From Sphingobium chungbukense (GTDB lineage: Bacteria; Pseudomonadota; Alphaproteobacteria; Sphingomonadales; Sphingomonadaceae), in the NCBI RefSeq assembly GCF_001005725.1, contig NZ_LBIC01000013.1, positions 62,001-126,000 of the forward strand: a stretch of DNA of 64,000 bases, given 5' to 3'. Of this stretch, positions 8,749 through 17,828 are shown in pieces. Position numbers and translations under genes: made by a program. The notes below the pieces were generated by a model. That model saw nothing but the letters and a program-made list of their open reading frames with translations. It had not been told where the DNA came from and ran no database searches. Numbering within the stretch: position 1 is the first letter of the stretch; the number at the start of each line of letters is the position of its first letter.

Positions 8749-9522
8749 CTAGCCGAGCAGGTGCTGACCGCCATCGACCGGAATGATCGTGCCGGTGATA
8801 TGGCGGCCGGCATCGCTCACCAGAAAGGCGGCGAGCCCTCCGACATCCTCGATGGTCACGAGCTGGTGCTGCGGGACCGTCGCCGCGGCCCGTTCGAGCA
8901 GCTCGTCGAAGCGGTCGATGCCGCTGGCAGCGCGGGTCGCGATCGGGCCTGGCGAGATCGCATGGGCGCGAATGCCCTTGGGGCCAAGCTCAGCCGCGAC
9001 ATAGCGGGTCGCGCTTTCGAGGGCCGCTTTGACCGGCCCCATCAGGTTGTAGTGCTCGACCACCCGCTCCGACCCGTAGAAGGTGACGCACAGCAGGCAG
9101 CCGCCATCCGACATCAGCGGCTCGGCGAGACGCGCCATGCGCAGGAAGCTGTGGCACGAGACGTCCATCGCCAGCGCGAGGCCTTCGGCCGAGCTGTCGA
9201 CGACGCGGCCGTGCAAATCCTCCTTCGGCGCGAAAGCGATCGAGTGAAGCAGGAAATCGAGGCCGCCCCATTCGGACTTCACCCGCTCGAACAGGGCCTC
9301 CAGTTCGCCCGGCACCCGGACATCGCACGCGGCGAGCCATTCGACTCCCAGGGTCTCCGCGACGGGCGCCACGAACGGCTCGGCCTTTCCGTTGAGATAG
9401 GTCGCCGCCAGTCTCGCGCCACAGTCGTGAAAGGCCTGGGCGCAACCCGCCGCGATGCTATGCGCGTTGGCGATACCGATCACCAGGCCGCGCTTGCCAG
9501 TAAGATCGACGAGAGGTTTCAT
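8749..9522 (-). CDS. fabI: Enoyl-[ACP] reductase FabI
   Basis: 257-residue NADH-dependent enoyl-ACP reductase of fatty-acid elongation. The start has the divergent SDR cofactor loop GIANAHSIAAG. The FabI pair of tyrosines and the lysine lie in FYGSERVVEHYNLMGPVK (Tyr-x6-Lys), followed by RAHAISPGPIATRAASGI. It overlaps ackA by 4 bp, so it is the last gene of phaC-pta-ackA-fabI. Probably an extra copy beside the housekeeping fabI; here it may supply or divert acyl intermediates for storage metabolism, an inference from context. Confidence 0.93.
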   Translation of the reverse strand: MKPLVDLTGKRGLVIGIANAHSIAAGCAQAFHDCGARLAATYLNGKAEPFVAPVAETLGVEWLAACDVRVPGELEALFERVKSEWGGLDFLLHSIAFAPKEDLHGRVVDSSAEGLALAMDVSCHSFLRMARLAEPLMSDGGCLLCVTFYGSERVVEHYNLMGPVKAALESATRYVAAELGPKGIRAHAISPGPIATRAASGIDRFDELLERAAATVPQHQLVTIEDVGGLAAFLVSDAGRHITGTIIPVDGGQHLLG

Positions 9523-10709
9523 GCTTTCGGCTCCTCACGCAGCAGATCGGCGGTGTGGATGGCGATCATCCTTTCCTCATCGGTCGGGATGACGCGGACG
9601 GCGACACGGCTGGACGGCGCGCTGATGACTGCATCTCCTCGGAGGTTCGCGTCCGCGTCGAGGTCCACGCCGAGCCAGCCGAGCCGACCGGCGACGCGGG
9701 CGCGAATTTCAGGCGAATTCTCGCCGATCCCGGCAGTGAACACGAATGTGTCGAGACCCCCGAGCGAGGACGCGAGAGCGCCGGCCTGGCGCGCGATCTG
9801 CCAGACGAAGAGCTCGATCGCTTCCCCAGCGGCGGGCGTTTCGCTGCCGAGAAGCGCGCGCATGTCGCTGGAGACGCCGGACACGCCCAAAAGGCCGGAC
9901 TCACTGTAGAGGAGATGCTCGACTTCACGCGCCGTCATGCCCCTCTGCTGGAAAAGATAGAGCACCGCGCCCGGGTCGAGCGCGCCGCAGCGCGTACCCA
10001 TCACCAGCCCGTCGAGCGCGGTGAACCCCATCGTCGTGTCGATGCTGCGCCCCCCGGCCATCGCGCAAAGGCTGGCCCCGTTGCCGAGATGCGCGGCGAT
10101 CGTGCGGCCACCGCCTGTATCGGGATCGATCGAACGCAGCTGCCGCGCGATATATTCGTAGGAGATGCCGTGAAAACCGTAGCGCCGCATGCCCTCTTCG
10201 CCAAGCGCGCGCGGCAGCGCGAGGCGCGTCGCGATCGGGGGCTGGCCATGATGGAAGCCGGTGTCGAAGCAGGCGACTTGCAGCACAGCGGGGCGCAGCC
10301 TGGAGACGGCGCGGACCGCGGCGAGATTATGGGGCTGATGCAATGGCGCCAGTGGGCAAAGCGCCTCGAGCGCGGCGAGGAGTGGCGCGTCGACCCGCGC
10401 CGGCGCTGAATAGTCGGTGCCGCCATGAACGATCCGATGGCCGACCGCGATCAGATCGTCGCCGACCGAGGCTTCGATCTCCCGCAGCAAATCCTCGAGC
10501 AGCGTCTCGTGCGTGATCGTGCCGTCTTTCGTCCAGCGCCGCTCGGCAAGGACATCCCCCTTCGCATCGCGCGCGATCAGGTGCGGCTCAAGGCCGATAT
10601 TCTCGATCTTGCCGCTCGCCAGCAAAGAGGGCTCATCAGTGCCCGGCTCGGCGTAGAGCGCGAACTTAAGGCTCGACGAACCGGCGTTGAGGCACAGGAT
10701 TTCAGCCAT
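9519..10709 (-). CDS. ackA: Acetate kinase
   Basis: 396-residue kinase interconverting acetyl phosphate + ADP and acetate + ATP. The opening MAEILCLNAGSSSLKFALY contains acetate-kinase signature 1; RYGFHGISYEYI is signature 2; HLGNGASLCA and FTAGIGENSPEIR follow. ATG 10709 overlaps the preceding stop by 8 bp and gives the family length (about 400). Works with the upstream phosphotransacetylase as a substrate-level ATP route, useful when oxygen is scarce. Confidence 0.95.
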   Translation of the reverse strand: MAEILCLNAGSSSLKFALYAEPGTDEPSLLASGKIENIGLEPHLIARDAKGDVLAERRWTKDGTITHETLLEDLLREIEASVGDDLIAVGHRIVHGGTDYSAPARVDAPLLAALEALCPLAPLHQPHNLAAVRAVSRLRPAVLQVACFDTGFHHGQPPIATRLALPRALGEEGMRRYGFHGISYEYIARQLRSIDPDTGGGRTIAAHLGNGASLCAMAGGRSIDTTMGFTALDGLVMGTRCGALDPGAVLYLFQQRGMTAREVEHLLYSESGLLGVSGVSSDMRALLGSETPAAGEAIELFVWQIARQAGALASSLGGLDTFVFTAGIGENSPEIRARVAGRLGWLGVDLDADANLRGDAVISAPSSRVAVRVIPTDEERMIAIHTADLLREEPKA

Positions 10710-12129
10710 CGCGGCGCTGTCCCGCAACGCCGGGAGCCGCCTTGGTCGCAGCCCGCGCCAGCAGCACCGCGAGCGCGCAGGAGGCGAGGCGCGTGCGCAC
10801 GCTGTCTGCCCGGCTGGTGAGGATGATCGGAGCGCGCGCGCCGAGCACCACGCCTGCGGCATCGGCGCCGCCCAGGAAGGTCAGCTGCTTTGCGAGCATG
10901 TTGCCGGCCTCCAGATCGGGCACCAGCAGGATGTCCGCCTGGCCGGCGACCGGCGAGACGATACTTTTCTCGCGCACGGCCGCCTCGCTGATCGCATTAT
11001 CGAGGGCGAGCGGGCCATCGAGCAGCGCGCCTTCGATCTGGCCCCGGTCCGCCATCTTGCAGAGCGCCGCGGCATCCAATGTGGTGCGCATTTTCGGATT
11101 GACCGTTTCGACGGCGGCGAGGATCGCGACCCTGGGCTGTTCGATCCCGATCACATGGGCAAGGTCGATCGCGTTGCGCGCGATGTCGGCCTTGTCCTCA
11201 AGCGTCGGCTCGATGTTGATCGCGGCGTCGGTGATGATGAGCGGGCGCGGATAGCCGGGCACGTCCATCACATAGGCGTGGCTGATCCTGCGTTCGGTCC
11301 GAAGGCCCGTGTCGGACGATACGACCGCGCCCATGAGCTCGTCAGTATGAAGCGAGCCCTTCATCAGCAGCGCGGCTTCGCCGGCCCGCACGCGCGCGAC
11401 GGCTTCGGCGGCGGCGGCGTGGCTGTGCGGGACGTCGATCACCCGGAAGGCCGCAATATCGACACCGGCGTCCTTCGCCGCATTCGTCATACGCGCCGCA
11501 GGGCCGATGAGAATCGGAACGACGATGCCGGCGTCGGCGGCCTCAGCCACTGCGCGCATGGCGTCGGCGCTGCACGGATGGACCACGGCCGTGACGCACG
11601 CAGATCCGTCCTTGGCGCGCGCCATCAACTGGCGGAAGCGGTCGTGGCTGGCGATCCGCACGTCGGGAAGCGGCATGCGGGGCCGGCTGACTTTCTCGGT
11701 GGGCGCCTTGACCTCGGCCTGGCCGCTGATGACGGTCTCGCCCTTCTGGTTCACACAGGTGCAGTCGAGAACGATGACATGATGCTCGGCGCGCTTCTGC
11801 GCGACGGTGACGCAGGCCGTGATGGTGTCGCCGACGCCCACCGGGCGGGTGAAGCGAAGCGATTGGCCGAGATAGATCGCACCGGGCCCTGGCAGCTCGG
11901 TTCCCAGGATCGCCGAGATGAGCCCCGCGCCCCACATGCCATGAGCGATGACCCTGTGGAACATGTCCGTTTCGGCATAGACAGGGTCGAGATGCGCCGG
12001 ATTCACGTCGCCTGACACCGCCGCGAAGAGCTGGATGTCGTCGGCGGTCAGCGTGCGGGTGAGGCTGGCCGTATCGCCGACGGCGATCTCGTCGAACGTG
12101 CGGTTCTCGATGAGGTTGGCGGCGGCCAT
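10702..12129 (-). CDS. Bifunctional MaoC enoyl-CoA hydratase / phosphate acetyltransferase
   Basis: 475-residue fusion. Residues about 5-140 form a MaoC-like hot-dog hydratase with the catalytic motif region FAAVSGDVNPAHLDPVYA and HGMWGAGLIS. Residues about 160-460 form a phosphate acetyl/butyryl transferase (ISHAYVMDVPGYPRPLIITDAAINI; GPLALDNAISEAA). The hydratase half can hydrate crotonyl-type CoAs to (R)-3-hydroxyacyl-CoA, the PHA precursor; the other half makes acetyl phosphate for AckA. Thus the protein sits between PhaC and AckA in function as in gene order. Domain identity is solid; substrate range is inferred. Confidence 0.88.
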   Translation of the reverse strand: MAAANLIENRTFDEIAVGDTASLTRTLTADDIQLFAAVSGDVNPAHLDPVYAETDMFHRVIAHGMWGAGLISAILGTELPGPGAIYLGQSLRFTRPVGVGDTITACVTVAQKRAEHHVIVLDCTCVNQKGETVISGQAEVKAPTEKVSRPRMPLPDVRIASHDRFRQLMARAKDGSACVTAVVHPCSADAMRAVAEAADAGIVVPILIGPAARMTNAAKDAGVDIAAFRVIDVPHSHAAAAEAVARVRAGEAALLMKGSLHTDELMGAVVSSDTGLRTERRISHAYVMDVPGYPRPLIITDAAINIEPTLEDKADIARNAIDLAHVIGIEQPRVAILAAVETVNPKMRTTLDAAALCKMADRGQIEGALLDGPLALDNAISEAAVREKSIVSPVAGQADILLVPDLEAGNMLAKQLTFLGGADAAGVVLGARAPIILTSRADSVRTRLASCALAVLLARAATKAAPGVAGQRRDG

Positions 12130-12132
12130 GGC

Positions 12133-13884
12133 TCAGCGCTCCAGCACGTAGCGCCCGGGGGCATCACCGAGCGGCGGATAGTTCCGTTCGGGCGCGCCCA
12201 TCGCCGGTGGGGCCGCCGCCTCGCCCGAGTGCGATCCAAGCCATGAACTCCATTCCGGCCACCACGACCCTTCGCGCACCTCGGCCCGCTCCAGCCAGGC
12301 ATCGGGACCTGGCGCCGGGCCATCCTGCATCCGTGTCGCGATGCGATAATGGCGATGAGGATGCCCGGGCTCGGAGACGATCCCGGCATTGTGGCCACCG
12401 CTCGTCAGCACGAAGCGGATCTCCGCGCCCGTCAGCATGTGGAGCTTGTGGGTCGAGCGCCACGGCGCGACATGGTCGGTTTCCGTGCCCACCATGAAGA
12501 TCGGCATGCGCAGCCCCGAGAGCGAGACCGGGTGGCCGCCGGCCTCGTAGCGCCCTTCGGACAGGTCATTGTCGAGGAACAGGCGCCGAAGATATTGCGC
12601 GTGCATGGCATAGGGCATGCGGGTGCCGTCGGCGTTCCATGCCATGAGGTCGGTCATCGGCTCGCGCTCGCCCATGAGATAGGTCGAGAGGATGCGCGAC
12701 CAGAGCAGATCGTTGGACCGCAGCATCTGGAAGGCGCCGCCCATATGGCTGCTGTCGAGAAAGCCGCGCGCCCACATCATCGCATCGATCAGGTTGATCT
12801 CCGCCTCGTCGATGAACAGACCAAGTTCGCCCGGCTCGCTGAACTCGGTCTGGGCGGCGAACAGCGTGACGCTCGCCAGACGCTCATCTTCATCGCGCGC
12901 CATCGCGGCCGCGGTGATGGCGAGCAGCGTGCCGCCGATACAATAGCCGGCCGCGTGGATCTTCTCGGTGCCGGTAATCGCCTGGATGACATCAACGGCG
13001 GCCATCGGCCCAAGCAGGCGATAATCCTCCATGTCGAGATCGCGGTCGGCGCTGTCGGGATTGTGCCAGGAGATGCAGAACACGGTGTAGCCCTGCCCTA
13101 CCAGCCAGCGGATGAGCGAATTTTCCGGCGACAGGTCGAGGATGTAATATTTCATGATCCATGCCGGCACGATCAATATCGGCTCCGGACGCACCGTCTC
13201 GGTTGCGGGCGCATATTGGATCAGTTCCATGACCCTGTTGCGAAACACGACCTTGCCAGCCGTGGCTGCGACCTTCTCGCCGACCCGATAGGCCTCCGTG
13301 CCCGCTGCGGGCTCCCCGCGTACCAGGCGTTCCAGGTCGTCGCAAAAAAATCGCGCACCCTCGACAAGGCATTGTCCTCCGGTTTCGAGGATGCGCTGCT
13401 GGAGCACGGGGTTGGTCGGGATGAAATTGGTCGGGGACACCATGTCGAGCATCTGGCGGGTCGCGAACTCGACGATCGCTTCGTGGTGCCCGGTGACGCC
13501 GCTCACGCCGGTCGTCGCGGCATGCCACCATTGCTGCTGGAGCAGGAAGGCCTGCTCGATCAGGTCGAACGGATGGCGCTTCCAGGCTGCGTCGGCGAAG
13601 CGCCGATCCTGGGGCAGCGGATCGATCGCCGGCTCGGGATCGCTGCCGGATGCGCTGCGCATGGCATAGTCGGCGAGCCGCATCAGCTTGCGCCCGCCCT
13701 TGGCGGCGAGCTGCAGCTGCCTGCCTGGCGAGCAGAGAATGTGCGTCCACCAGTCGGAAAAAGACTGCGCCAAAGTGGCGGGCGACTGGCCTGAAGTCAG
13801 CTGCGCGATGGCGGCGAAGCTCGACCGATCCAGCGTCGTGGCCAGACCGTCCAACGGGTCAGGGATATTGCTTCGACTCTGCAC
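12133..13884 (-). CDS. phaC: Class I poly(3-hydroxyalkanoate) synthase
   Basis: 583 residues if started at GTG 13884, which has GGAG seven bases upstream and gives the usual class I length; the open frame continues to 14001 but that extension has no good ribosome site. The lipase-like box GYCIGG holds catalytic Cys315; Asp lies in ETDHVAPW and His in SGGHNAGIV. The N-terminal PhaC domain includes SPTNFIPTNPV. It polymerises (R)-3-hydroxyacyl-CoA on granules. It leads the cluster phaC, MaoC-pta, ackA, fabI (3-bp gap, then overlaps). Confidence 0.94.
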   Translation of the reverse strand: MQSRSNIPDPLDGLATTLDRSSFAAIAQLTSGQSPATLAQSFSDWWTHILCSPGRQLQLAAKGGRKLMRLADYAMRSASGSDPEPAIDPLPQDRRFADAAWKRHPFDLIEQAFLLQQQWWHAATTGVSGVTGHHEAIVEFATRQMLDMVSPTNFIPTNPVLQQRILETGGQCLVEGARFFCDDLERLVRGEPAAGTEAYRVGEKVAATAGKVVFRNRVMELIQYAPATETVRPEPILIVPAWIMKYYILDLSPENSLIRWLVGQGYTVFCISWHNPDSADRDLDMEDYRLLGPMAAVDVIQAITGTEKIHAAGYCIGGTLLAITAAAMARDEDERLASVTLFAAQTEFSEPGELGLFIDEAEINLIDAMMWARGFLDSSHMGGAFQMLRSNDLLWSRILSTYLMGEREPMTDLMAWNADGTRMPYAMHAQYLRRLFLDNDLSEGRYEAGGHPVSLSGLRMPIFMVGTETDHVAPWRSTHKLHMLTGAEIRFVLTSGGHNAGIVSEPGHPHRHYRIATRMQDGPAPGPDAWLERAEVREGSWWPEWSSWLGSHSGEAAAPPAMGAPERNYPPLGDAPGRYVLER

Positions 13885-14042
13885 ATTTTCGCTCCTGCTG
13901 CGGTGCAACAAGCCCTGAAGCGCAGGAAGCCTCTGCGCACTCCGTAGTCCTACGGAGGGATTGCCTCGCATATGCCAGCCCCAGAAGTCAGAGCTCAGCA
14001 CGACATTGCTGTATGAAAAGCGGCCAAATACGATCAGGAGGC

Positions 14043-14264
14043 TCAGTGCGGTCGCACGGGCGAGCCAGCTATCCCGCCGAACCAGTCCCGCAATACCGGC
14101 GAAAGGGTCTGCGGGTTGCCGCCGATATGGCGAAGATCCTCCGCCAGCAGTGGCGGGCGGACTGCGAGGAAATATATCGCGAGGCCCGTCGTGAGAATGC
14201 CAAGTGCGATCAGCACCCCGGCCGCCAGAGCGGGTCTGGTCCGAGAGGCGGCCGGCGCTAACAT
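14043..14264 (-). CDS. Small membrane protein coupled to the CueR-type gene
   Basis: 73 residues: one strong membrane helix (ALAAGVLIALGILTTGLAIYFLA) followed by RPPLLAEDLRHIGG and a short tail. The ATG at 14264 lies inside the last codons of the upstream regulator gene (ATGTTAG overlap, 7 bp), so it is very likely translated. Unknown function; the position behind a copper ATPase and its regulator suggests a metal link. The C-terminal tail (after about residue 55) is low in conserved character and could be shortened by a frameshift. Confidence 0.6.
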   Translation of the reverse strand: MLAPAASRTRPALAAGVLIALGILTTGLAIYFLAVRPPLLAEDLRHIGGNPQTLSPVLRDWFGGIAGSPVRPH

Positions 14265-14656
14265 TTTCTGTCGAGACTCAGTTCGGCGATGATGGGACAA
14301 TCTGGCCGCTCGTCGCCATGACAGCGCTCGGCGAGATCGACGAGGGTCTCGCGCAGGGTCGTCAGCGCTTCGGCCTTGCGCTGCAATTCCTCCGCCCGCG
14401 CCAACGCGACCCGCTTTACATCGGCGCTGCTGCGGCCCGTGTCGGCCCACAGGCCGAGCAGGGTCCGGATCTCCTCGATCGGAAAACCGAGATCGCGGGC
14501 ATTGGCGATGAACCGCAGGCGATGGAGGTCACTCTCGCCATAGTCGCGATAACCCGCTCCCCGGCGCGGCGGCGCCGGGATGAGGCCGATCTTCTCATAA
14601 TGGCGGATCATCCGCTCCGAGACCCCGCTTTGCTTCGACGCCTCCCCGATGTTCAC
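14258..14656 (-). CDS. cueR: MerR-family Cu(I)-responsive regulator CueR
   Basis: 132 residues. The N-terminal winged helix reads MNIGEASKQSGVSERMIRHYEKIGLI, then a long dimerisation helix, then a metal loop CHGDERPDCPII. The two cysteines with eight-residue offset match the CueR loop (Cys112 and Cys120 in E. coli), so Cu(I)/Ag(I) sensing is expected. Start is GTG 14656, overlapping the copper ATPase stop (GTGA). It probably acts on the promoter at 17036-17066 and so regulates its own operon. Confidence 0.88.
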   Translation of the reverse strand: MNIGEASKQSGVSERMIRHYEKIGLIPAPPRRGAGYRDYGESDLHRLRFIANARDLGFPIEEIRTLLGLWADTGRSSADVKRVALARAEELQRKAEALTTLRETLVDLAERCHGDERPDCPIIAELSLDRKC

Positions 14657-17010
14657 AGCGCTTTCCGGTTGAGGCGCAGCGCGTTGGTGACCACGCTGAC
14701 CGAGGAGAGCGCCATGGCGGCGGCCGCGATGATCGGCGAGAGCAGGATGCCGAACAGCGGATAGAGCGCGCCCGCCGCCACCGGCACCCCGGCGACATTG
14801 TAGATGAAGGCGAAGACCAGGTTCTGGCGAATGTTGGACATGGTCGCCTGGCTCAGCCGCCGTGCCCGCACGATGCCCATGAGATCGCCCTTGAGCAGCG
14901 TCACGCCCGCGCTCTCGATCGCGACGTCGGTGCCCGAGCCCATGGCAATACCGACATCGGCGGCAGCCAGTGCGGGGGCGTCGTTGACCCCGTCGCCGGC
15001 CATCGCCACCACGCGCCCCTCGCTTTTCAACCGCGCGACGACGGCACTCTTCTGGTCGGGCAGTACCTCGGCTTCGACATCGTCAATGCCGAGCCGCCTT
15101 GCCACCGCCTCTGCTGTGGTGCGGTTGTCGCCGGTCAACATCACCACGCGAATGCCTTCGGCCTTGAGTGCGGCCAGGGCCTCCGGCGTCGTCTGCTTCA
15201 CGGGATCGGCGATTGCAAAGGCGCCGCCGACGGTGCCGTCGACGCCGATGAAGATCGCGGTGGCGCCATCCCGGCGCAGGGCGTCGGCCTGCTCCGCCAG
15301 CGCGTCGGTTGCTATGCCCTCTTCCGAGAGGAACCGCGCATTACCGAGCACGATCCGGCGGCCGTCGACGGTGCCGAGCGCGCCGCGTCCGGTGGGGGAA
15401 TCGAAGTCGGTGACGTCGCTCGTGGGGATGCCGCGATCCTTGGCGGCCTCGACGATCGCCAGCGCGAGCGGATGCTCGGAGGCCCGCTCGACCGAGGCGG
15501 CAAGCCGCAGCAGTTCGGCTTCGTCGAAGCCGGGCGCCGGCACGATCTGGGTGACGGCAGGCCGGCCTTCGGTCAGCGTGCCGGTCTTGTCGACGACGAG
15601 CGTGTCGACTTTTTCCATATGCTCGAGCGCTTCGGCATTCTTGATGAGGACGCCGAGCCCGGCGCCGCGGCCAACCCCGACCATGATCGACATCGGCGTG
15701 GCGAGACCCAGTGCGCAGGGACAGGCGATGATCAGCACGGCGACCGCCGCAACCAGCCCGTAGGCGAAGCGCGGCTCGGGGCCCCAGATGCCCCAGGCGA
15801 TGAACGCGACCACCGCGACCGCGATGACCACGGGCACGAACCAGCCCGACACCTGATCGGCCATGCGCTGGATCGGCGCGCGCGAGCGCTGCGCCTCGGC
15901 GACCATCTGGACGATGCGCGCCAGCATGGTGTCCCGGCCAACCTTGTCGGCGACGATAACGAGCGCGCCGGTCTGGTTGAGCGTGCCGCCGATCACCGTG
16001 TCGGCCTTGGCCTTGGTGACGGGCATGGACTCACCGGTGACCATCGACTCGTCGAGCGAGGAACGGCCGTCCTCGACCACGCCATCGACCGGCACCTTCT
16101 CGCCAGGACGCACACGCAGGCGGTCGCCGACCGCAACGAGATCGAGGCTGATTTCCTCTTCACTGCCATCGGAACCGATCCGGCGCGCGGTCTTTGGCGC
16201 AAGGTTAAGCAGCGCCTTGATCGCGCCCGAGGTCCGCTCGCGCGCGCGCAGTTCGAGCATCTGGCCGAGCAGCACGAGGACAGTGATCACCGCGGCCGCC
16301 TCGAAATAGACGGCAACCATGCCGTCCTCTCCGCGGAAGGCGGGCGGGAACAGCTGGGGCGCGAGCGTCGCGACGACGCTGTAGATCCAGGCGACCCCGG
16401 TCCCCATCGCGATCAGGGTGAACATGTTGAGGTTGCGGGTCTTGAGCGAGGCCCAGCCACGCTCGAAGAAGGGCCAGCCCGCCCAGAGCACGACGGGTGT
16501 CGCCAGCACGAACTGGATCCATACCGAGATCGACATCGGCACGAGGCGATGGATCGCGGGAAAGAGATGCGCGCCCATCTCGAGGATCAGCACCGGGAGG
16601 GCCAGCATCAGGCCGACCCGGAAGCGCCGTGTGAAATCGACCAGCTCATGGCTGGGGCCGCTGTCGGCAGTCACGGTCGCGGGCTCGAGCGCCATGCCGC
16701 AGATCGGACAGGACCCGGGATGGTCCTGCCGAATCTCGGGATGCATAGGGCAGGTCCAGATCGTGCCTTCTGGCACCGCGACTGGCGGTGCCGGCGGGCC
16801 GAGATAGCGCTCGGGATCGGCGATGAATTTTGCCCGGCAGCCCGCGCTGCAGAAATGATAGCTTTCACCGCCATGCTCGGCATGGTGCGCAGTGATCGCA
16901 GGATCGACGGTCATGCCGCAGACCGGGTCCTTGACGCCAGCCGCTGGTTTCGCAGCGCCGTGGCTGCCGCAGCAACCGCCGCCATGCGCCGCTCCATGTG
17001 TCTCGTTCAT
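14653..17010 (-). CDS. copA: Cu(+)-exporting P1B-type ATPase with YHS and zinc-ribbon-like N-domains
   Basis: 785 residues from ATG 17010. The N-terminus is His/Cys-rich (HGGGCCGSHG), followed by a YHS domain (DPVCGMTVDP ... SYHFCSAGCRAKF) and a second metal module (CPMHPEIRQDHPGSCPICGMAL), instead of classic HMA repeats. Eight membrane segments follow with TGES, CPC motif IACPCALGLATP, DKTGTLTEG and GDGVNDAPAL. It exports cytosolic Cu(I) or Ag(I) to the periplasm. It heads the operon copA-cueR-small membrane protein, all overlapping. Note the clash of symbol with the multicopper oxidases also called CopA. Confidence 0.94.
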   Translation of the reverse strand: MNETHGAAHGGGCCGSHGAAKPAAGVKDPVCGMTVDPAITAHHAEHGGESYHFCSAGCRAKFIADPERYLGPPAPPVAVPEGTIWTCPMHPEIRQDHPGSCPICGMALEPATVTADSGPSHELVDFTRRFRVGLMLALPVLILEMGAHLFPAIHRLVPMSISVWIQFVLATPVVLWAGWPFFERGWASLKTRNLNMFTLIAMGTGVAWIYSVVATLAPQLFPPAFRGEDGMVAVYFEAAAVITVLVLLGQMLELRARERTSGAIKALLNLAPKTARRIGSDGSEEEISLDLVAVGDRLRVRPGEKVPVDGVVEDGRSSLDESMVTGESMPVTKAKADTVIGGTLNQTGALVIVADKVGRDTMLARIVQMVAEAQRSRAPIQRMADQVSGWFVPVVIAVAVVAFIAWGIWGPEPRFAYGLVAAVAVLIIACPCALGLATPMSIMVGVGRGAGLGVLIKNAEALEHMEKVDTLVVDKTGTLTEGRPAVTQIVPAPGFDEAELLRLAASVERASEHPLALAIVEAAKDRGIPTSDVTDFDSPTGRGALGTVDGRRIVLGNARFLSEEGIATDALAEQADALRRDGATAIFIGVDGTVGGAFAIADPVKQTTPEALAALKAEGIRVVMLTGDNRTTAEAVARRLGIDDVEAEVLPDQKSAVVARLKSEGRVVAMAGDGVNDAPALAAADVGIAMGSGTDVAIESAGVTLLKGDLMGIVRARRLSQATMSNIRQNLVFAFIYNVAGVPVAAGALYPLFGILLSPIIAAAAMALSSVSVVTNALRLNRKAL

Positions 17011-17035
17011 CGCCTTGCTCCTTTCGACGCCTGAC

Positions 17036-17066
17036 GATCTAGGGTCTGACACCGTGTCAGGGTCAA
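17036..17066 (-). promoter_or_regulatory. MerR/CueR-type promoter of the copper ATPase operon
   Basis: On the minus strand TTGACC (17066-17061) and TAGATC (17041-17036) are separated by 19 bp, the over-long spacer typical of MerR-activated promoters. The spacer contains a perfect dyad, CTGACAC-N-GTGTCAG (17046-17060). It lies 26-56 bases before the ATPase ATG. The CueR-type gene is in the same operon. Confidence 0.85.
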
Positions 17067-17117
17067 TACGTAATCGCCTAAGCGGACAAATCGGCGGGCC
17101 CGTTCGCCTGGCCGCCA

Positions 17118-17792
17118 TCAGCCAAGGTCATTGGCAACCGTAAGGCCGTGGTCCTGCGCCGGTCGATGCGCCGTAAACAAGTCGATCGCGCCGGTGATGG
17201 TCAAAAGCCGAAACGTCTCGGCCACATGCCTGAAGCCGGCCGCCGCGATCAGGCCGGGGAGCACGCCGTCGGCATTGGGCCGGGTATCATCGATGCCATC
17301 GAGCCGCTGCACGGTCAGGCGGAAGGCAAGCCGCATGAAACCCTGCTGGCGGCCATAATCGGCGATCACCAGGCGCCCACCCGGGCGCAGCATGGCGAAC
17401 ATGGCGCGCAGGGTTGCCGCCTTCTCCCTGACCGGCATCTGATGCAGCACGAGACTCGACACGACAGCGTCGGCGGTACCCGGGGCCACGTCCCTGGCAA
17501 ATCCCTGACGCCAGTCGATATCGGCCCGCCGCACAGCGGCCTTGTGCCGCGCGATGTCGAGCGCCTCGGCATCGGGATCGAGACCGATCACCTGCGTCCT
17601 GGGCTCGGCTTGCTTGAGCATCAGCGCGAAGCTGCCGGTGCCACAGCCGACGTCGACGACCGTCTCACCGGCTTTGGGCGCCAGGGCGGCGAGCATGGCG
17701 GCACGCCACCGCTTCTCCCGCGTCCACAGGCGGATCGCGCGATCATAGTCTTTCGTCGATCCGGTCCCGAGCGGCGGGGTGTAGGATTGCAT
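17118..17792 (-). CDS. Class I SAM-dependent methyltransferase
   Basis: 224 residues. The AdoMet motif I is VVDVGCGTGSFALML; VIGLDPDAEALDIAR (motif with the ribose-binding Asp) and LRPGGRLVIADYG follow. No membrane segment or metal motif was seen. Substrate unknown; methyltransferases of this UbiE-like type recur beside heavy-metal ATPase genes, but no specific role can be read. It lies between the copper ATPase promoter and copD on the same strand. Confidence 0.82.
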   Translation of the reverse strand: MQSYTPPLGTGSTKDYDRAIRLWTREKRWRAAMLAALAPKAGETVVDVGCGTGSFALMLKQAEPRTQVIGLDPDAEALDIARHKAAVRRADIDWRQGFARDVAPGTADAVVSSLVLHQMPVREKAATLRAMFAMLRPGGRLVIADYGRQQGFMRLAFRLTVQRLDGIDDTRPNADGVLPGLIAAAGFRHVAETFRLLTITGAIDLFTAHRPAQDHGLTVANDLG

Positions 17793-17828
17793 TGGCTTCT
17801 CCCAACGCGAGGCGTCCGAAACGATAAG

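Noticed and set aside
15472..17034. Plus-strand frame of about 520 codons
   Set aside because: Shadow of the copper ATPase; high His/Arg/Asp from third-position GC.
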